Assembly (NCBI RefSeq): GCF_003931565.1
Contig: NZ_RRYI01000008.1
Span: 1-64,000 of the forward strand
DNA: 64,000 bases
Direction: 5' to 3'
Source: Caulobacter sp. 602-1
GTDB taxonomy: Bacteria > Pseudomonadota > Alphaproteobacteria > Caulobacterales > Caulobacteraceae
Below, one piece after another: positions 18,646 through 26,383 of the stretch. Every line of letters starts with the position of its first letter. Position 1 is the first letter of the stretch. The translations under genes were made by a program, and so were the position numbers. A model generated the notes under the pieces. The model saw only the letters and a list, made by a program, of their open reading frames with translations. It was not told the DNA's origin and made no database searches.

Positions 18646-19578
18646 TCAGGTGAGTTGGAAGACCCGCACCGGATTGAGCTTCCCGGCGCGCATCTCGCAC
18701 AGGGCCACCAACCTGTCGCCGGACATGGCGGAAACGGTGCGATCGCCGGGCGTGAGCTCGGCTTTCAGCGTTTCAACCTGCCTCGGGAGCAGGACGATGG
18801 CGCGTCCCTGTGCAAGCCGGAAGGCGTCTTCGTCGGTCACGGCCAACGCCGGGATGTCGTCCAGCGCGGTCTCGACCGGAAGCAATGCCTCCGACAGCCG
18901 GGCCTCATAGCTCAAATTCTCAAGAGTTTCCAGCGATATCGCGGTCGCCTCGGCGAAGTCGCCCACCCGCGTCCGGCGCAGCTCCGCGACGTGACCGCAG
19001 GTTCCCAGCGCCTTGGCCAGGTCGCGGACCACGGCCCGGACATAGGTGCCCTTGCCGCATTCCATCTCCAGCGTGACGTGGTCGGCGTCGGCCTGCTCGA
19101 CAATCTTCAGGTCGAAGATGCTGACCTTGCGGGTCGGCAGCTCGAACGCGACCCCGTCGCGCGCCAGGTCATAGGCGCGCTCGCCGTCGACCTTGATGGC
19201 CGAGAAGTTCGGCGGGATCTGGTCGACCTCGCCGATGAAGGCGGAAAGCGCGGCCTCGATCTGTTCGCGGGTCGGCCGCACGTCGGAGGTTCCGGTCGTC
19301 TCGCCCTCGCGGTCCAGGGTGGTGGTGTCGCGGCCCCAGGCGATGGTGAAGCGATAGGCCTTGTCGGCGTCCATCAGGAACGGGACGGTCTTGGTCGCCT
19401 CGCCCAGCGCGATCGGCAGAATGCCGGTGGCCAGAGGGTCCAGCGTACCGGCATGGCCGCCCTTCTGGGCGTTGAAGGCGCGGCGCACCCGGCTGACGGC
19501 CGTGGTCGAGGTCAGGTCATAGGGCTTGTCCAGGCAGATCCAGCCCGAGACGGCGTCGCCCTTCTTGCGGCGGGCCAT
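18646..19578 (-). CDS. truB: tRNA pseudouridine(55) synthase TruB
   Basis: A 310-residue enzyme making pseudouridine-55 in the T-loop of tRNAs. Catalytic aspartate lies in GGHAGTLDPLATGILP (about residue 48). The KVDGERAYDLARDG and GTYVRAVVRDLAKALG motifs follow, with a C-terminal PUA-like part. It starts two bases after the rbfA stop. Confidence 0.97.
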   Translation of the reverse strand: MARRKKGDAVSGWICLDKPYDLTSTTAVSRVRRAFNAQKGGHAGTLDPLATGILPIALGEATKTVPFLMDADKAYRFTIAWGRDTTTLDREGETTGTSDVRPTREQIEAALSAFIGEVDQIPPNFSAIKVDGERAYDLARDGVAFELPTRKVSIFDLKIVEQADADHVTLEMECGKGTYVRAVVRDLAKALGTCGHVAELRRTRVGDFAEATAISLETLENLSYEARLSEALLPVETALDDIPALAVTDEDAFRLAQGRAIVLLPRQVETLKAELTPGDRTVSAMSGDRLVALCEMRAGKLNPVRVFQLT

Positions 19579-19580
19579 GC

Positions 19581-20060
19581 CTAGGCCTCGTCCCCTTGGT
19601 CATCGTCGTCGCCAAGGACGTCCGCCAGGGTGCGCGTGTCCTGCTTTACGCGCGGGTCGTCGAACAGGCGGTCCATGTGGGCCGCCGCGCCGAAGCTCTC
19701 GTCGTGGATAAACTTCAGGTCCGGCGTGAACTTCATGTCGATCAGCTTGCCCAGACGCCCACGCAGGAAGCTCGCCCCCCGATTCAGGGCCTTGATGACC
19801 TCGGCGATGTCCTTGTCCTCGCGGCCCGCCTCGCCCTTCAGGCCAGCGCCGAGCGGTTCGACGAAGCAGACGGCGTGCCGCAGGTCGGGGCTCATCCGCA
19901 CCTCCGACACCGTAATCGAGACGCCGACCAGCACCGGATCGGCCAGGCCTTCCTCGCGGAAGACGTCGACCAGGGCGTGACGGATCAGTTCGCCGGCGCG
20001 GAGCTGGCGTTGCGAGGGACCGACAGGGGCGGCCTTCTTGGTATCGGCATGGCGCTTCAT
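19581..20060 (-). CDS. rbfA: Ribosome-binding factor A
   Basis: A 159-residue KH-like 16S rRNA maturation factor. The core (QLRAGELIRHALVDVF, VSITVSEVRMSPDLRHAVCF, INRGASFLRGRLG-like block) is recognisable; an acidic tail (LADVLGDDDDQGDEA) extends it. Upstream gene of the rbfA-truB-rpsO-pnp run. Confidence 0.95.
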   Translation of the reverse strand: MKRHADTKKAAPVGPSQRQLRAGELIRHALVDVFREEGLADPVLVGVSITVSEVRMSPDLRHAVCFVEPLGAGLKGEAGREDKDIAEVIKALNRGASFLRGRLGKLIDMKFTPDLKFIHDESFGAAAHMDRLFDDPRVKQDTRTLADVLGDDDDQGDEA

Positions 20061-20171
20061 GGCGCGGAATCCTTGCGGCCCGGCCGGCGGATCGAACGCC
20101 GGTCGCGGGGAAAATCGGAAGGCGGGGTGTCTAGGCGCGTAAACGGCGGAAGTCCAGCCCCGCCCCTTTAT

Positions 20172-20957
20172 CTACGCGCCAACCCGATCCTTGAAGAAGG
20201 CGATCACCTTGTCCCGGGCCCGCATGCTTCCGCTGTCGGGGACCGAGCGGTGCAGGTGCAGGGTCAGGACCGAGTGCGGGGCCATGGGCACGCCCGGCGC
20301 GGCGTCCTCGTCGGCTAGTTCCACCACCTCGACCTTGTCGCCGAACGCGGCCTTCAGGCGTGCGATGCGGGCGTTGGGCACGAGCTTGTCGGAAGAGAAA
20401 CGCAGGGCCAGCAGCGACAGGTCCTCGTCCTTGAACCGACGCTTGGCGCAGGCCAGCTCCGAGGCCGAACAGTCCAGACCCTTGCCGTTCAGCGGCAGGG
20501 ACGGTTGGGACAGCACCGGCGCCACTACCGAAGGCTCGGTCATCATCGCCAGGGCGAAGCCTCCGGTGAAGCACATCCCCACCGCCCCCACGCCCTTGCC
20601 GCCGCAGTCGGCGTGCGCCTTGCGGGCCAGGGCGCGCAGCCAATCGACGATCGGGCTGGAGCGGCCGTCCTTCCAGACGCTGAACTCGCGCCGCACGCAG
20701 ATGTTCTTGAGGATTTCCCCGATCGCATAGCCACGCGTGACCGGCTTGGCGGGCGTGCCGAACAGGCTGGGGCAGTAGGCGGTCAGGCCGGAGTCGGCCA
20801 GGTCGCGGGCGAAGGCCAGCACGCCCGGATGCAGGCCCGGAACCTCGTGGATGACGATCACGGCCGGCCCGGCGCCGATCTTGTAGACCTCGCGCGTCCA
20901 GCGCCCGTCGTCGAAGTCGAAGCGTTCGAACCCCGCCAGCGCATCCCCGTCAGCCAT
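20172..20957 (-). CDS. Dienelactone hydrolase family protein
   Basis: A 261-residue alpha/beta hydrolase of the DLH class. It has VIVIHEVPGLHPGV (oxyanion loop) and GVGAVGMCFTGGFALAM, in which the nucleophile is a cysteine (G-x-C-x-x-G-G), as in carboxymethylenebutenolidase. A candidate catalytic His is in APHSVLTLHLH. The start at 20957 (MADGDALAGF) is the last ATG before the conserved region. Substrate unknown; an isolated gene between infB-side and rbfA-side clusters. Confidence 0.85.
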   Translation of the reverse strand: MADGDALAGFERFDFDDGRWTREVYKIGAGPAVIVIHEVPGLHPGVLAFARDLADSGLTAYCPSLFGTPAKPVTRGYAIGEILKNICVRREFSVWKDGRSSPIVDWLRALARKAHADCGGKGVGAVGMCFTGGFALAMMTEPSVVAPVLSQPSLPLNGKGLDCSASELACAKRRFKDEDLSLLALRFSSDKLVPNARIARLKAAFGDKVEVVELADEDAAPGVPMAPHSVLTLHLHRSVPDSGSMRARDKVIAFFKDRVGA

Positions 20958-21082
20958 GCCCGCCCCCATTGTTTTCTGGAGGCTAGACCGGCGGGGATCA
21001 GAACGCCATCGCCCGCGCCCAAACGAGCTAAGGCCTGCGCGGTTCAGGACCTTCGGAAAGGCCGTCGGGCGGGACGGAAGGC

Positions 21083-21673
21083 CTAGTTGGTTGTGTCGGG
21101 ATGCTGCGGATTGTCGGTCCAGTCCGACATCGGGTCGGGACCGTTGCGACCCCTGGGCAGGCGCCATTCGCCGCGATACGAGAAATCCAGCGTACCGCAG
21201 AGCCGCGCCTTCCCCTCCGCTTTCGGATCATTTCCGAACGCCTGGATCCGCAGGTCGCGGCGCAGGGCGATGGTGCTGAACGACAGCCAGAGCCGGGTCG
21301 AACCGGGACAGAAGGCGCGGACATAGATCTTGCCCTGGGCGGCCGAGGCGTCGACCTCGTAGAGCGCGGCGTCGGCGTCCACGCCCTCCATGGCGGAGAG
21401 GCCGCCCGGACCGAGGTCCTTCTGGCGACCGTTCTTCAGCCGCGCCTCGGCCGGCACGCCGGTGGCCAGCACCTTGATCGGCCGGCTGGCGCCCATGAAG
21501 CCCTGGTTGAACAGGATGGTCACCCCGGCGCCGGTCAGCCGCCTGGCGTCGGTCGAGATCGGGTCGTAGGAGAACATCCGCGTTTCGGCCGAGGCCGCGG
21601 AGGCCGCCAAGAGGTTTAAGGCCGTCGCCGCCACCAAGGCCAGGGCCGCGCCCCCCCATACGGCTGGCTTCAT
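21083..21673 (-). CDS. Exported hypothetical protein
   Basis: A 196-residue protein with a signal peptide (MKPAVWGGAALALVAATALNLLAASAASA) and a mature part of unrecognised family: repeated small beta-type segments and two cysteines (RAFCPGST, KARLCGTLDF) that could pair in the periplasm. The start overlaps the stop of the upstream lipoprotein gene as ATGA, so they form a two-gene operon and may act together. Confidence 0.7.
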   Translation of the reverse strand: MKPAVWGGAALALVAATALNLLAASAASAETRMFSYDPISTDARRLTGAGVTILFNQGFMGASRPIKVLATGVPAEARLKNGRQKDLGPGGLSAMEGVDADAALYEVDASAAQGKIYVRAFCPGSTRLWLSFSTIALRRDLRIQAFGNDPKAEGKARLCGTLDFSYRGEWRLPRGRNGPDPMSDWTDNPQHPDTTN

Positions 21674-22185
21674 CGTTTCAGATGCAGGTTCGCGGCCTCG
21701 GCGTCGAAGCTGGTCAGGCGCCAGGTCGACCCTTCCTGGGTGAAGGTCAGCAGGCAGGGGCCGTCCTTCTTGGCCGCGCAGACCCGGCCGTCGCCGACAG
21801 GGCGCAGCGCCCCGGCGATCGCCACCCGGCCCGGAATCGGTCGATCGGGCGTGTAGCCATAGTAGTTGGCGGCGGCGTGGAAGGTCTCCGGCCGGATCAG
21901 CGCCTCGCCGGCCGCGTCGGCCAGCGGTCCCGCCGCCAGGGCGGCAAGGGCCATGACCCCGGTGCTCGATCCGCCCCGCTGGCGGGCCTCGTCCACCAGA
22001 CGCGCCTCGATCTGGGCCTTCAGCGCCCGGCGATCGACGTGGGCCTCGAAGGTCGCCCGGTCGTTGTCGCGGATGGCGACCAGCAGATCGTGGACGTCGC
22101 CGCCGGCGTCGAGCCGGTTCACGGTCGCGCAGGCGCTCAAGCCAGCGGCGACGGCGGTCAGGGCGAGAAGGATCTTGATGCGCAT
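21670..22185 (-). CDS. Putative lipoprotein, DUF2939-like
   Basis: A 171-residue protein starting MRIKILLALTAVAAGLSAC: a lipoprotein signal with lipobox LSAC. The mature part (DVHDLLVAIRDNDRATFEAHVDRRAL) resembles DUF2939, small proteins found in many proteobacteria with no known function. An upstream in-frame ATG at 22239 would put the lipobox too deep. It is coupled to the exported protein downstream. Confidence 0.75.
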   Translation of the reverse strand: MRIKILLALTAVAAGLSACATVNRLDAGGDVHDLLVAIRDNDRATFEAHVDRRALKAQIEARLVDEARQRGGSSTGVMALAALAAGPLADAAGEALIRPETFHAAANYYGYTPDRPIPGRVAIAGALRPVGDGRVCAAKKDGPCLLTFTQEGSTWRLTSFDAEAANLHLKR

Positions 22186-22245
22186 GTGGAAAGGGTTAGC
22201 GCCGGATTGGGGCGATTTCCAGTCTGGCTGTGCGCTCAAGACAAA

Positions 22246-22281
22246 GGGCGCGGACCTTTCGATCCGCGCCCTTTTAAATTT
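22246..22281 (-). terminator. Bidirectional hairpin/terminator after infB
   Basis: GGGCGCGGA - CCTTTCGA - TCCGCGCCC. The minus strand gives a short TTT tail after infB; the plus strand gives TTTTAAATTTT, a better U-tract, although no plus-strand gene ends here. Confidence 0.75.
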
Positions 22282-22300
22282 TCGACCTCGCGGTCAGCTC

Positions 22301-25300
22301 TTAGTCGAGCTGGCGCTTGATCTCCTCGACGGTGAAGCACTCGATGGTGTCGCCGACCTTGATGTCCTGGAAGCCCGCGAACATCATGCCGCACTCCTGA
22401 CCGACGGGGACTTCGTTGACCTCGTCCTTGAAGCGCTTGAGCGTTTGCAGGGTGCCCAGTTCCAGAACCACGATGTCCTGACGGATGATCCGGACCTTGG
22501 CGCCCTTGCGGACCACGCCTTCGGTGACCTTACAGCCGGCGACCTTGCCGATCTTCGAGATGTCGAAGGCCTGCAGGACCTCGGCGTTGCCGAGGAAGGT
22601 TTCGCGCTGGATCGGGGCCAGCATGCCCGAGAGCACGCCTTTGATGTCGTCCAGCAGGTCGTAGATGATCGCGTAGTAGCGGATCTCGACCCCTTCGCGT
22701 TCGGCCAGGGCCCGCGCCTGGGCCGAAGCCCGGACGTTGAAGCCGATGACCGGCGCGCCGGCGCCCTTGGCCAGCATGACGTCGCTTTCGCTGATCGCGC
22801 CGGCGCCCGACAGGATGATCCGCGCGCGGACCTCGTCGGTGGCCATCTTGTCCAGCGAGCCGATGATCGCTTCGGCCGAACCCTGCACGTCGGCCTTGAT
22901 GACCAGCGGCAGTTCTTTCAGCTTCTTGTCCTGCAGCTTGGCCATCATGTCGGCCATCGAGGCGCCGGCGCCCACCGGGGCCATCGACTTCTCGCGCTTC
23001 TGGCGGATGCGGTACTCGGTCAGCTCGCGGGCGCGGGCTTCGTTCTCGACCACGGCGAAGGCTTCGCCGGGCGAGGGTACGCCGTCCAGACCCAGGATCT
23101 CGACCGGAGTGGCCGGACCGGCTTCGGTCAGCTGCTCGTTGCGCTCGTTCAGCAGGGCGCGAACCCGGCCGAACTGGGCGCCGGCGACGACGATGTCGCC
23201 GCGCTTCAGCGTCCCGCGATTGACCAGCACGGTCGAAACCGCGCCGCGGCCCTTGTCCAGCTTGGCCTCGATCACCACGCCGTCGGCGGTGCGGTCGGGG
23301 TTGGCCTTCAGGTCCAGAACTTCCGCCTGCAGCAGGATGGCTTCCAGCAGGTTGTCCAGGCCCGTGCGGGCCTTGGCCGAGACCTCGATCAGCTGGGTGT
23401 CGCCACCCAGGCTTTCGACGACGATCTCGTGCTGCAGCAGCTCGTTGACCACGCGGGTCGGATCCGAGCCCGGCTTGTCCATCTTGTTGACGGCGACGAT
23501 GATCGGCACGTTGGCGGCCTTGGCGTGTTTGATCGCCTCGATCGTCTGGGGCATCACGCCGTCATCGCCCGCCACCACCAGCACGACGATGTCGGTGATG
23601 TTGGCGCCACGGGCGCGCATCGCCGAGAAGGCGGCGTGGCCGGGGGTGTCGAGGAACGTCACGCGCTGGCCGTCCTTCAGGCGAACCTGATAGGCGCCGA
23701 TGTGCTGGGTGATGCCGCCGTGTTCGCCGGCCGCCACGTCGGTGGAGCGCAGGGCGTCGAGCAGGCTGGTCTTGCCGTGGTCGACGTGACCCATGATCGT
23801 CACGACGGGGGGACGCGGCTCCAGGTGATCGTCGATGTCCTCGGCGCCGATGAAGCCTTCTTCGACGTCGGCTTCCGACACGCGGCGCACGGTGTGACCG
23901 AATTCGGTCGCCACCAGCTCGGCGGTGTCGTTGTCGATGACGTCGTTGATCTTCAGCATCACGCCCTGACGCATCAGGAACTTGATGATCTCGACGCCGC
24001 GCACGGCCATCCGGTTGGACAGCTCCTGCACGGTGATGACGTCGGGAATGACGACTTCACGCGCGACGCGGGTCTGTTCGGCGACGCCGCCGCGACGCTT
24101 TTCTTTTTCACGTTCACGGGCCCGGCGAACCGAGGCCAGCGAACGCATGCGGTCGGCGGAATCCCCATCACCGGCCACGGCCTGGATGGTCAGACGGCCT
24201 TCGCGGCGCTGCGGAGCGCCCTTGACGCGCGACACGGCCTTGTTGGGCGCGTTGGCGGCCTTGCGGCGATCGTCGTCCTCGTCCGGACGGCGGCTGACTT
24301 CGCCGCCGGGGCGCGGGGCCGAACGCATGGCGCGTTGGATTTCCGGCGTGGCCGGAGCCTGAGCCGGCACGCCCGGACGCGGGCCGCGCGGCGGGCCGCC
24401 AGGACCCGTGCGAGCGCCCGGCGCCGGACGCGGCGCGAGGGCCGAGTAGCGGACGGTCTGCTGCGGACGGTCGCCTTGCGGACGATCACCCTGCGGGCGG
24501 TCGCCGCGATAGCCGCCCCGATCGCCTTGCGGACGATCGCCGTCGGGGCGAGGACCGCGCGGGCGGTCGCCCTCGGGACGCGGGGCGCGTTGACCGAAGT
24601 TGGCGCCGGCGTCGGGACGCGGGGCGCGCTGGTTGAACGGACGGTCGCCTTGCGGGGCCGGACGATAGGTCGTCGTGCTCGGACGGTCGTCGCGGCGGTC
24701 GCGGCTCGGCTCGTAGGTGCGGGTCTGACCCGCCGGGGCCGCCGGGCGGGGACCTTCATGGCGGGGGGCGTCCTGGCGCGGAGCCTCGGCGCGCGGCGCG
24801 GCCGGAGCCTGGGCCACGGGACGCTGAACCGGCGCGGCCGGAGGCGGCGTCACCGGCGCGGCGGGCGCGACCGGAGCAGGAGCCGGAGCCGGGGTTTGAG
24901 CGACGGGCGCTTGAACCGGCGGGGCGGCGGCGGCGCGTTCGGCCGCGGCCTTGGCGGCGGCTTCGCGCTGAGCGGCTTCCTGGGCGGCCCGGGCGCGCGC
25001 CTCGGCGGCGGCCTGATCGGCCGCCTGGCGCGCTTGGTTTTCGCGCGCGGCGTCGACGACGCGCTGGCGAGCGCGCAATTCTTCCTGCGAGAGACCACCG
25101 GCCGAACCGCCGCCTGACGGACCATGGCCGCCTTGCGATGACTGCTGACGCGGCGGCGGCGCGTCATGGCGACGCTCAGCCGAAGACGGCGCGGCGAGAT
25201 TGCCCGTCGCGGGCGCATGCGGACGCGTGCGCTTGGTTTCGACCACCACCGTCTTGGTCCGGCCGTGGCTGAAGCTCTGCTTCACGACCCCGGCGCTCAC

Positions 25301-25372
25301 CGAGCCCTGGCGGGGCTTGAGGGTGATGGGGGCTCGTCCGCCGGGTCGGCCGTTTTCGTTCTCGTCGCTCAT
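22301..25372 (-). CDS. infB: Translation initiation factor IF-2
   Basis: A 1023-residue GTPase that places initiator fMet-tRNA on the 30S subunit. The G domain shows GHVDHGKTSLLDAL (G1), DTPGHAAF (G3) and NKMDKPG (G4); domain II/III and the C-terminal fMet-tRNA-binding region follow to IECFTVEEIKRQLD. The N-terminal 400 residues are low-complexity: Ala/Pro-rich, then Arg/Gly/Asp-rich tracts of GDRPQ repeats. The start MSDENENGRPGGRAP matches the family and lies 295 bp after ylxR. Confidence 0.97.
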   Translation of the reverse strand: MSDENENGRPGGRAPITLKPRQGSVSAGVVKQSFSHGRTKTVVVETKRTRPHAPATGNLAAPSSAERRHDAPPPRQQSSQGGHGPSGGGSAGGLSQEELRARQRVVDAARENQARQAADQAAAEARARAAQEAAQREAAAKAAAERAAAAPPVQAPVAQTPAPAPAPVAPAAPVTPPPAAPVQRPVAQAPAAPRAEAPRQDAPRHEGPRPAAPAGQTRTYEPSRDRRDDRPSTTTYRPAPQGDRPFNQRAPRPDAGANFGQRAPRPEGDRPRGPRPDGDRPQGDRGGYRGDRPQGDRPQGDRPQQTVRYSALAPRPAPGARTGPGGPPRGPRPGVPAQAPATPEIQRAMRSAPRPGGEVSRRPDEDDDRRKAANAPNKAVSRVKGAPQRREGRLTIQAVAGDGDSADRMRSLASVRRAREREKEKRRGGVAEQTRVAREVVIPDVITVQELSNRMAVRGVEIIKFLMRQGVMLKINDVIDNDTAELVATEFGHTVRRVSEADVEEGFIGAEDIDDHLEPRPPVVTIMGHVDHGKTSLLDALRSTDVAAGEHGGITQHIGAYQVRLKDGQRVTFLDTPGHAAFSAMRARGANITDIVVLVVAGDDGVMPQTIEAIKHAKAANVPIIVAVNKMDKPGSDPTRVVNELLQHEIVVESLGGDTQLIEVSAKARTGLDNLLEAILLQAEVLDLKANPDRTADGVVIEAKLDKGRGAVSTVLVNRGTLKRGDIVVAGAQFGRVRALLNERNEQLTEAGPATPVEILGLDGVPSPGEAFAVVENEARARELTEYRIRQKREKSMAPVGAGASMADMMAKLQDKKLKELPLVIKADVQGSAEAIIGSLDKMATDEVRARIILSGAGAISESDVMLAKGAGAPVIGFNVRASAQARALAEREGVEIRYYAIIYDLLDDIKGVLSGMLAPIQRETFLGNAEVLQAFDISKIGKVAGCKVTEGVVRKGAKVRIIRQDIVVLELGTLQTLKRFKDEVNEVPVGQECGMMFAGFQDIKVGDTIECFTVEEIKRQLD
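24450..24680 (-). repeat. In-gene tandem GDRPQ-type repeats in infB
   Basis: Repeats of a 15-18-base unit encode GDRPQGDRPQ, RPDGDRP and similar peptides in the N-terminal extension of IF-2. They stay in frame, and copy number in such tracts commonly varies between strains. Confidence 0.75.
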
Positions 25373-25524
25373 GCGCTCGCTTGTACTTCCGCCAGGCGGT
25401 ACCTGGCTAAAAAACCGCATTTTCCATGTGAGAAAGGGGCCTGGACGTACCCGCCGAGGCAAGCGCGTTTCCCGACCCTTCACTCACGAACGCGACCCGA
25501 ATAGCCGCGCCCAACGTCTAAGAT

Positions 25525-25579
25525 TCTAGGGCTTTTCCATCGCACTGAAGCGGATCCAGTGGGATGCAAAAGCCCTAGA
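25525..25579. repeat. Palindromic intergenic element, ylxR-infB spacer
   Basis: TCTAGGGCTTTT-CCATC-CACTG ... CAGTG-GATG-AAAAGCCCTAGA: nearly perfect 55-bp inverted repeat with an AAGCGGATC centre. It resembles the mobile palindromes seen across alphaproteobacterial intergenic regions. It sits inside the nusA-infB operon and would be transcribed as a long hairpin. Confidence 0.75.
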
Positions 25580-25617
25580 GCCTGTTCCGGCCGGCTGACC
25601 GACCAGGGCGAACAGGC
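25580..25617. repeat. Second inverted repeat next to the palindrome
   Basis: GCCTGTTC ... GAACAGGC with a 22-bp loop, directly abutting the palindrome at 25525-25579 upstream of infB. Part of the 295-bp ylxR-infB spacer, which otherwise holds no gene. Confidence 0.55.
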
Positions 25618-25667
25618 CCGCCCTCTTAGTCCAGTGACCTTCTCATCCGCCGAGGGCGGGAAGGCCG

Positions 25668-26315
25668 CTAGCCGTCCTCACGTCCGTTCGCCGACCATTC
25701 GGGAGGCAAAAGCGGGCGGAAACCTGACAAACGCTCGACATCCAATGTCCAACGTTCGGCGCCGCGCCCGGCGAGGAGTGCGGTGTGTATCACATTCTCC
25801 CCGCCCAAGGCCAAACTCAATTCGTCCGAATTGAATGCGCCCAGCAAACGGGGCGGCGTTGGGGCCTTTCGGGCGGCGGAAAGTATCTTGCGGCGACCGT
25901 CGGCGGCCGCGTCGGACGCCTCGATCAGCCAGGCCACCTTGCCCGTTCCCAGGGCGGCGACCACCTTTTCGTATCCGGAGATAATGCTTCCAGCCTTGCG
26001 CGCAAGACCCAGGCCCTCCAGCAGCCGGCGGACCAGCAGGGCCTCGACCTGGTCGGCGAGGTCGGCCGGAACCGTCAGCTTGGTCTTGGCCGCGCGCGAG
26101 AACAGGCCCTTCTTGGCCGCGGTGGCGATCGACTCCCGGTCGGCGCCGACCCAGATGCCACGCCCCGGCAACTTTCTCGCCACGTCCGGCGTGACCGTCC
26201 CATCCGGCCCCGCCACGAAGCGGACCAGGCGCGCCTCGTCCGTCGCCTCGCCCAGGACGATGTCCTTGCGCAGACGGTTGGCCTCGGCGTGGGTCTTGGG
26301 GTCGGTCTCGGTCAT
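25668..26315 (-). CDS. RNA-binding protein with YlxR (DUF448) and L7Ae-like domains
   Basis: A 215-residue protein: N-terminal YlxR/DUF448 region (about residues 10-95, with LPGRGIWVGADRESI) and a C-terminal ribosomal-L7Ae-like region (LGLARKAGSIISGYEKVVAALGTGKVAWLIEASDAA). Such fusions are standard between nusA and infB in alphaproteobacteria. The family's usual Cys near the N-terminus (RxCIV) reads RKDIV here. The start is set at MTETDPKTHAEA (26315). Role in translation or rRNA binding is presumed from context. Confidence 0.88.
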   Translation of the reverse strand: MTETDPKTHAEANRLRKDIVLGEATDEARLVRFVAGPDGTVTPDVARKLPGRGIWVGADRESIATAAKKGLFSRAAKTKLTVPADLADQVEALLVRRLLEGLGLARKAGSIISGYEKVVAALGTGKVAWLIEASDAAADGRRKILSAARKAPTPPRLLGAFNSDELSLALGGENVIHTALLAGRGAERWTLDVERLSGFRPLLPPEWSANGREDG

Positions 26316-26333
26316 CTTGTCCTGGAATGGCGA

Positions 26334-26363
26334 ACGGCCTCGCGGATCGCTCCGCGAGGCCGT
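26334..26363 (-). other. Hairpin in the nusA-ylxR spacer
   Basis: ACGGCCTCGCGGA - GCGA - TCCGCGAGGCCGT: 13-bp perfect stem without a T-run, between the nusA stop and the ylxR start. Likely an mRNA processing or stability element in the operon rather than a terminator. Confidence 0.6.
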
Positions 26364-26383
26364 CATTTCAAGCTCCGAAGGGC

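Noticed and set aside
21866..25117. 1083-codon ORF antisense to infB
   Set aside because: Long open frame is explained by GC bias and the repetitive infB N-terminus.
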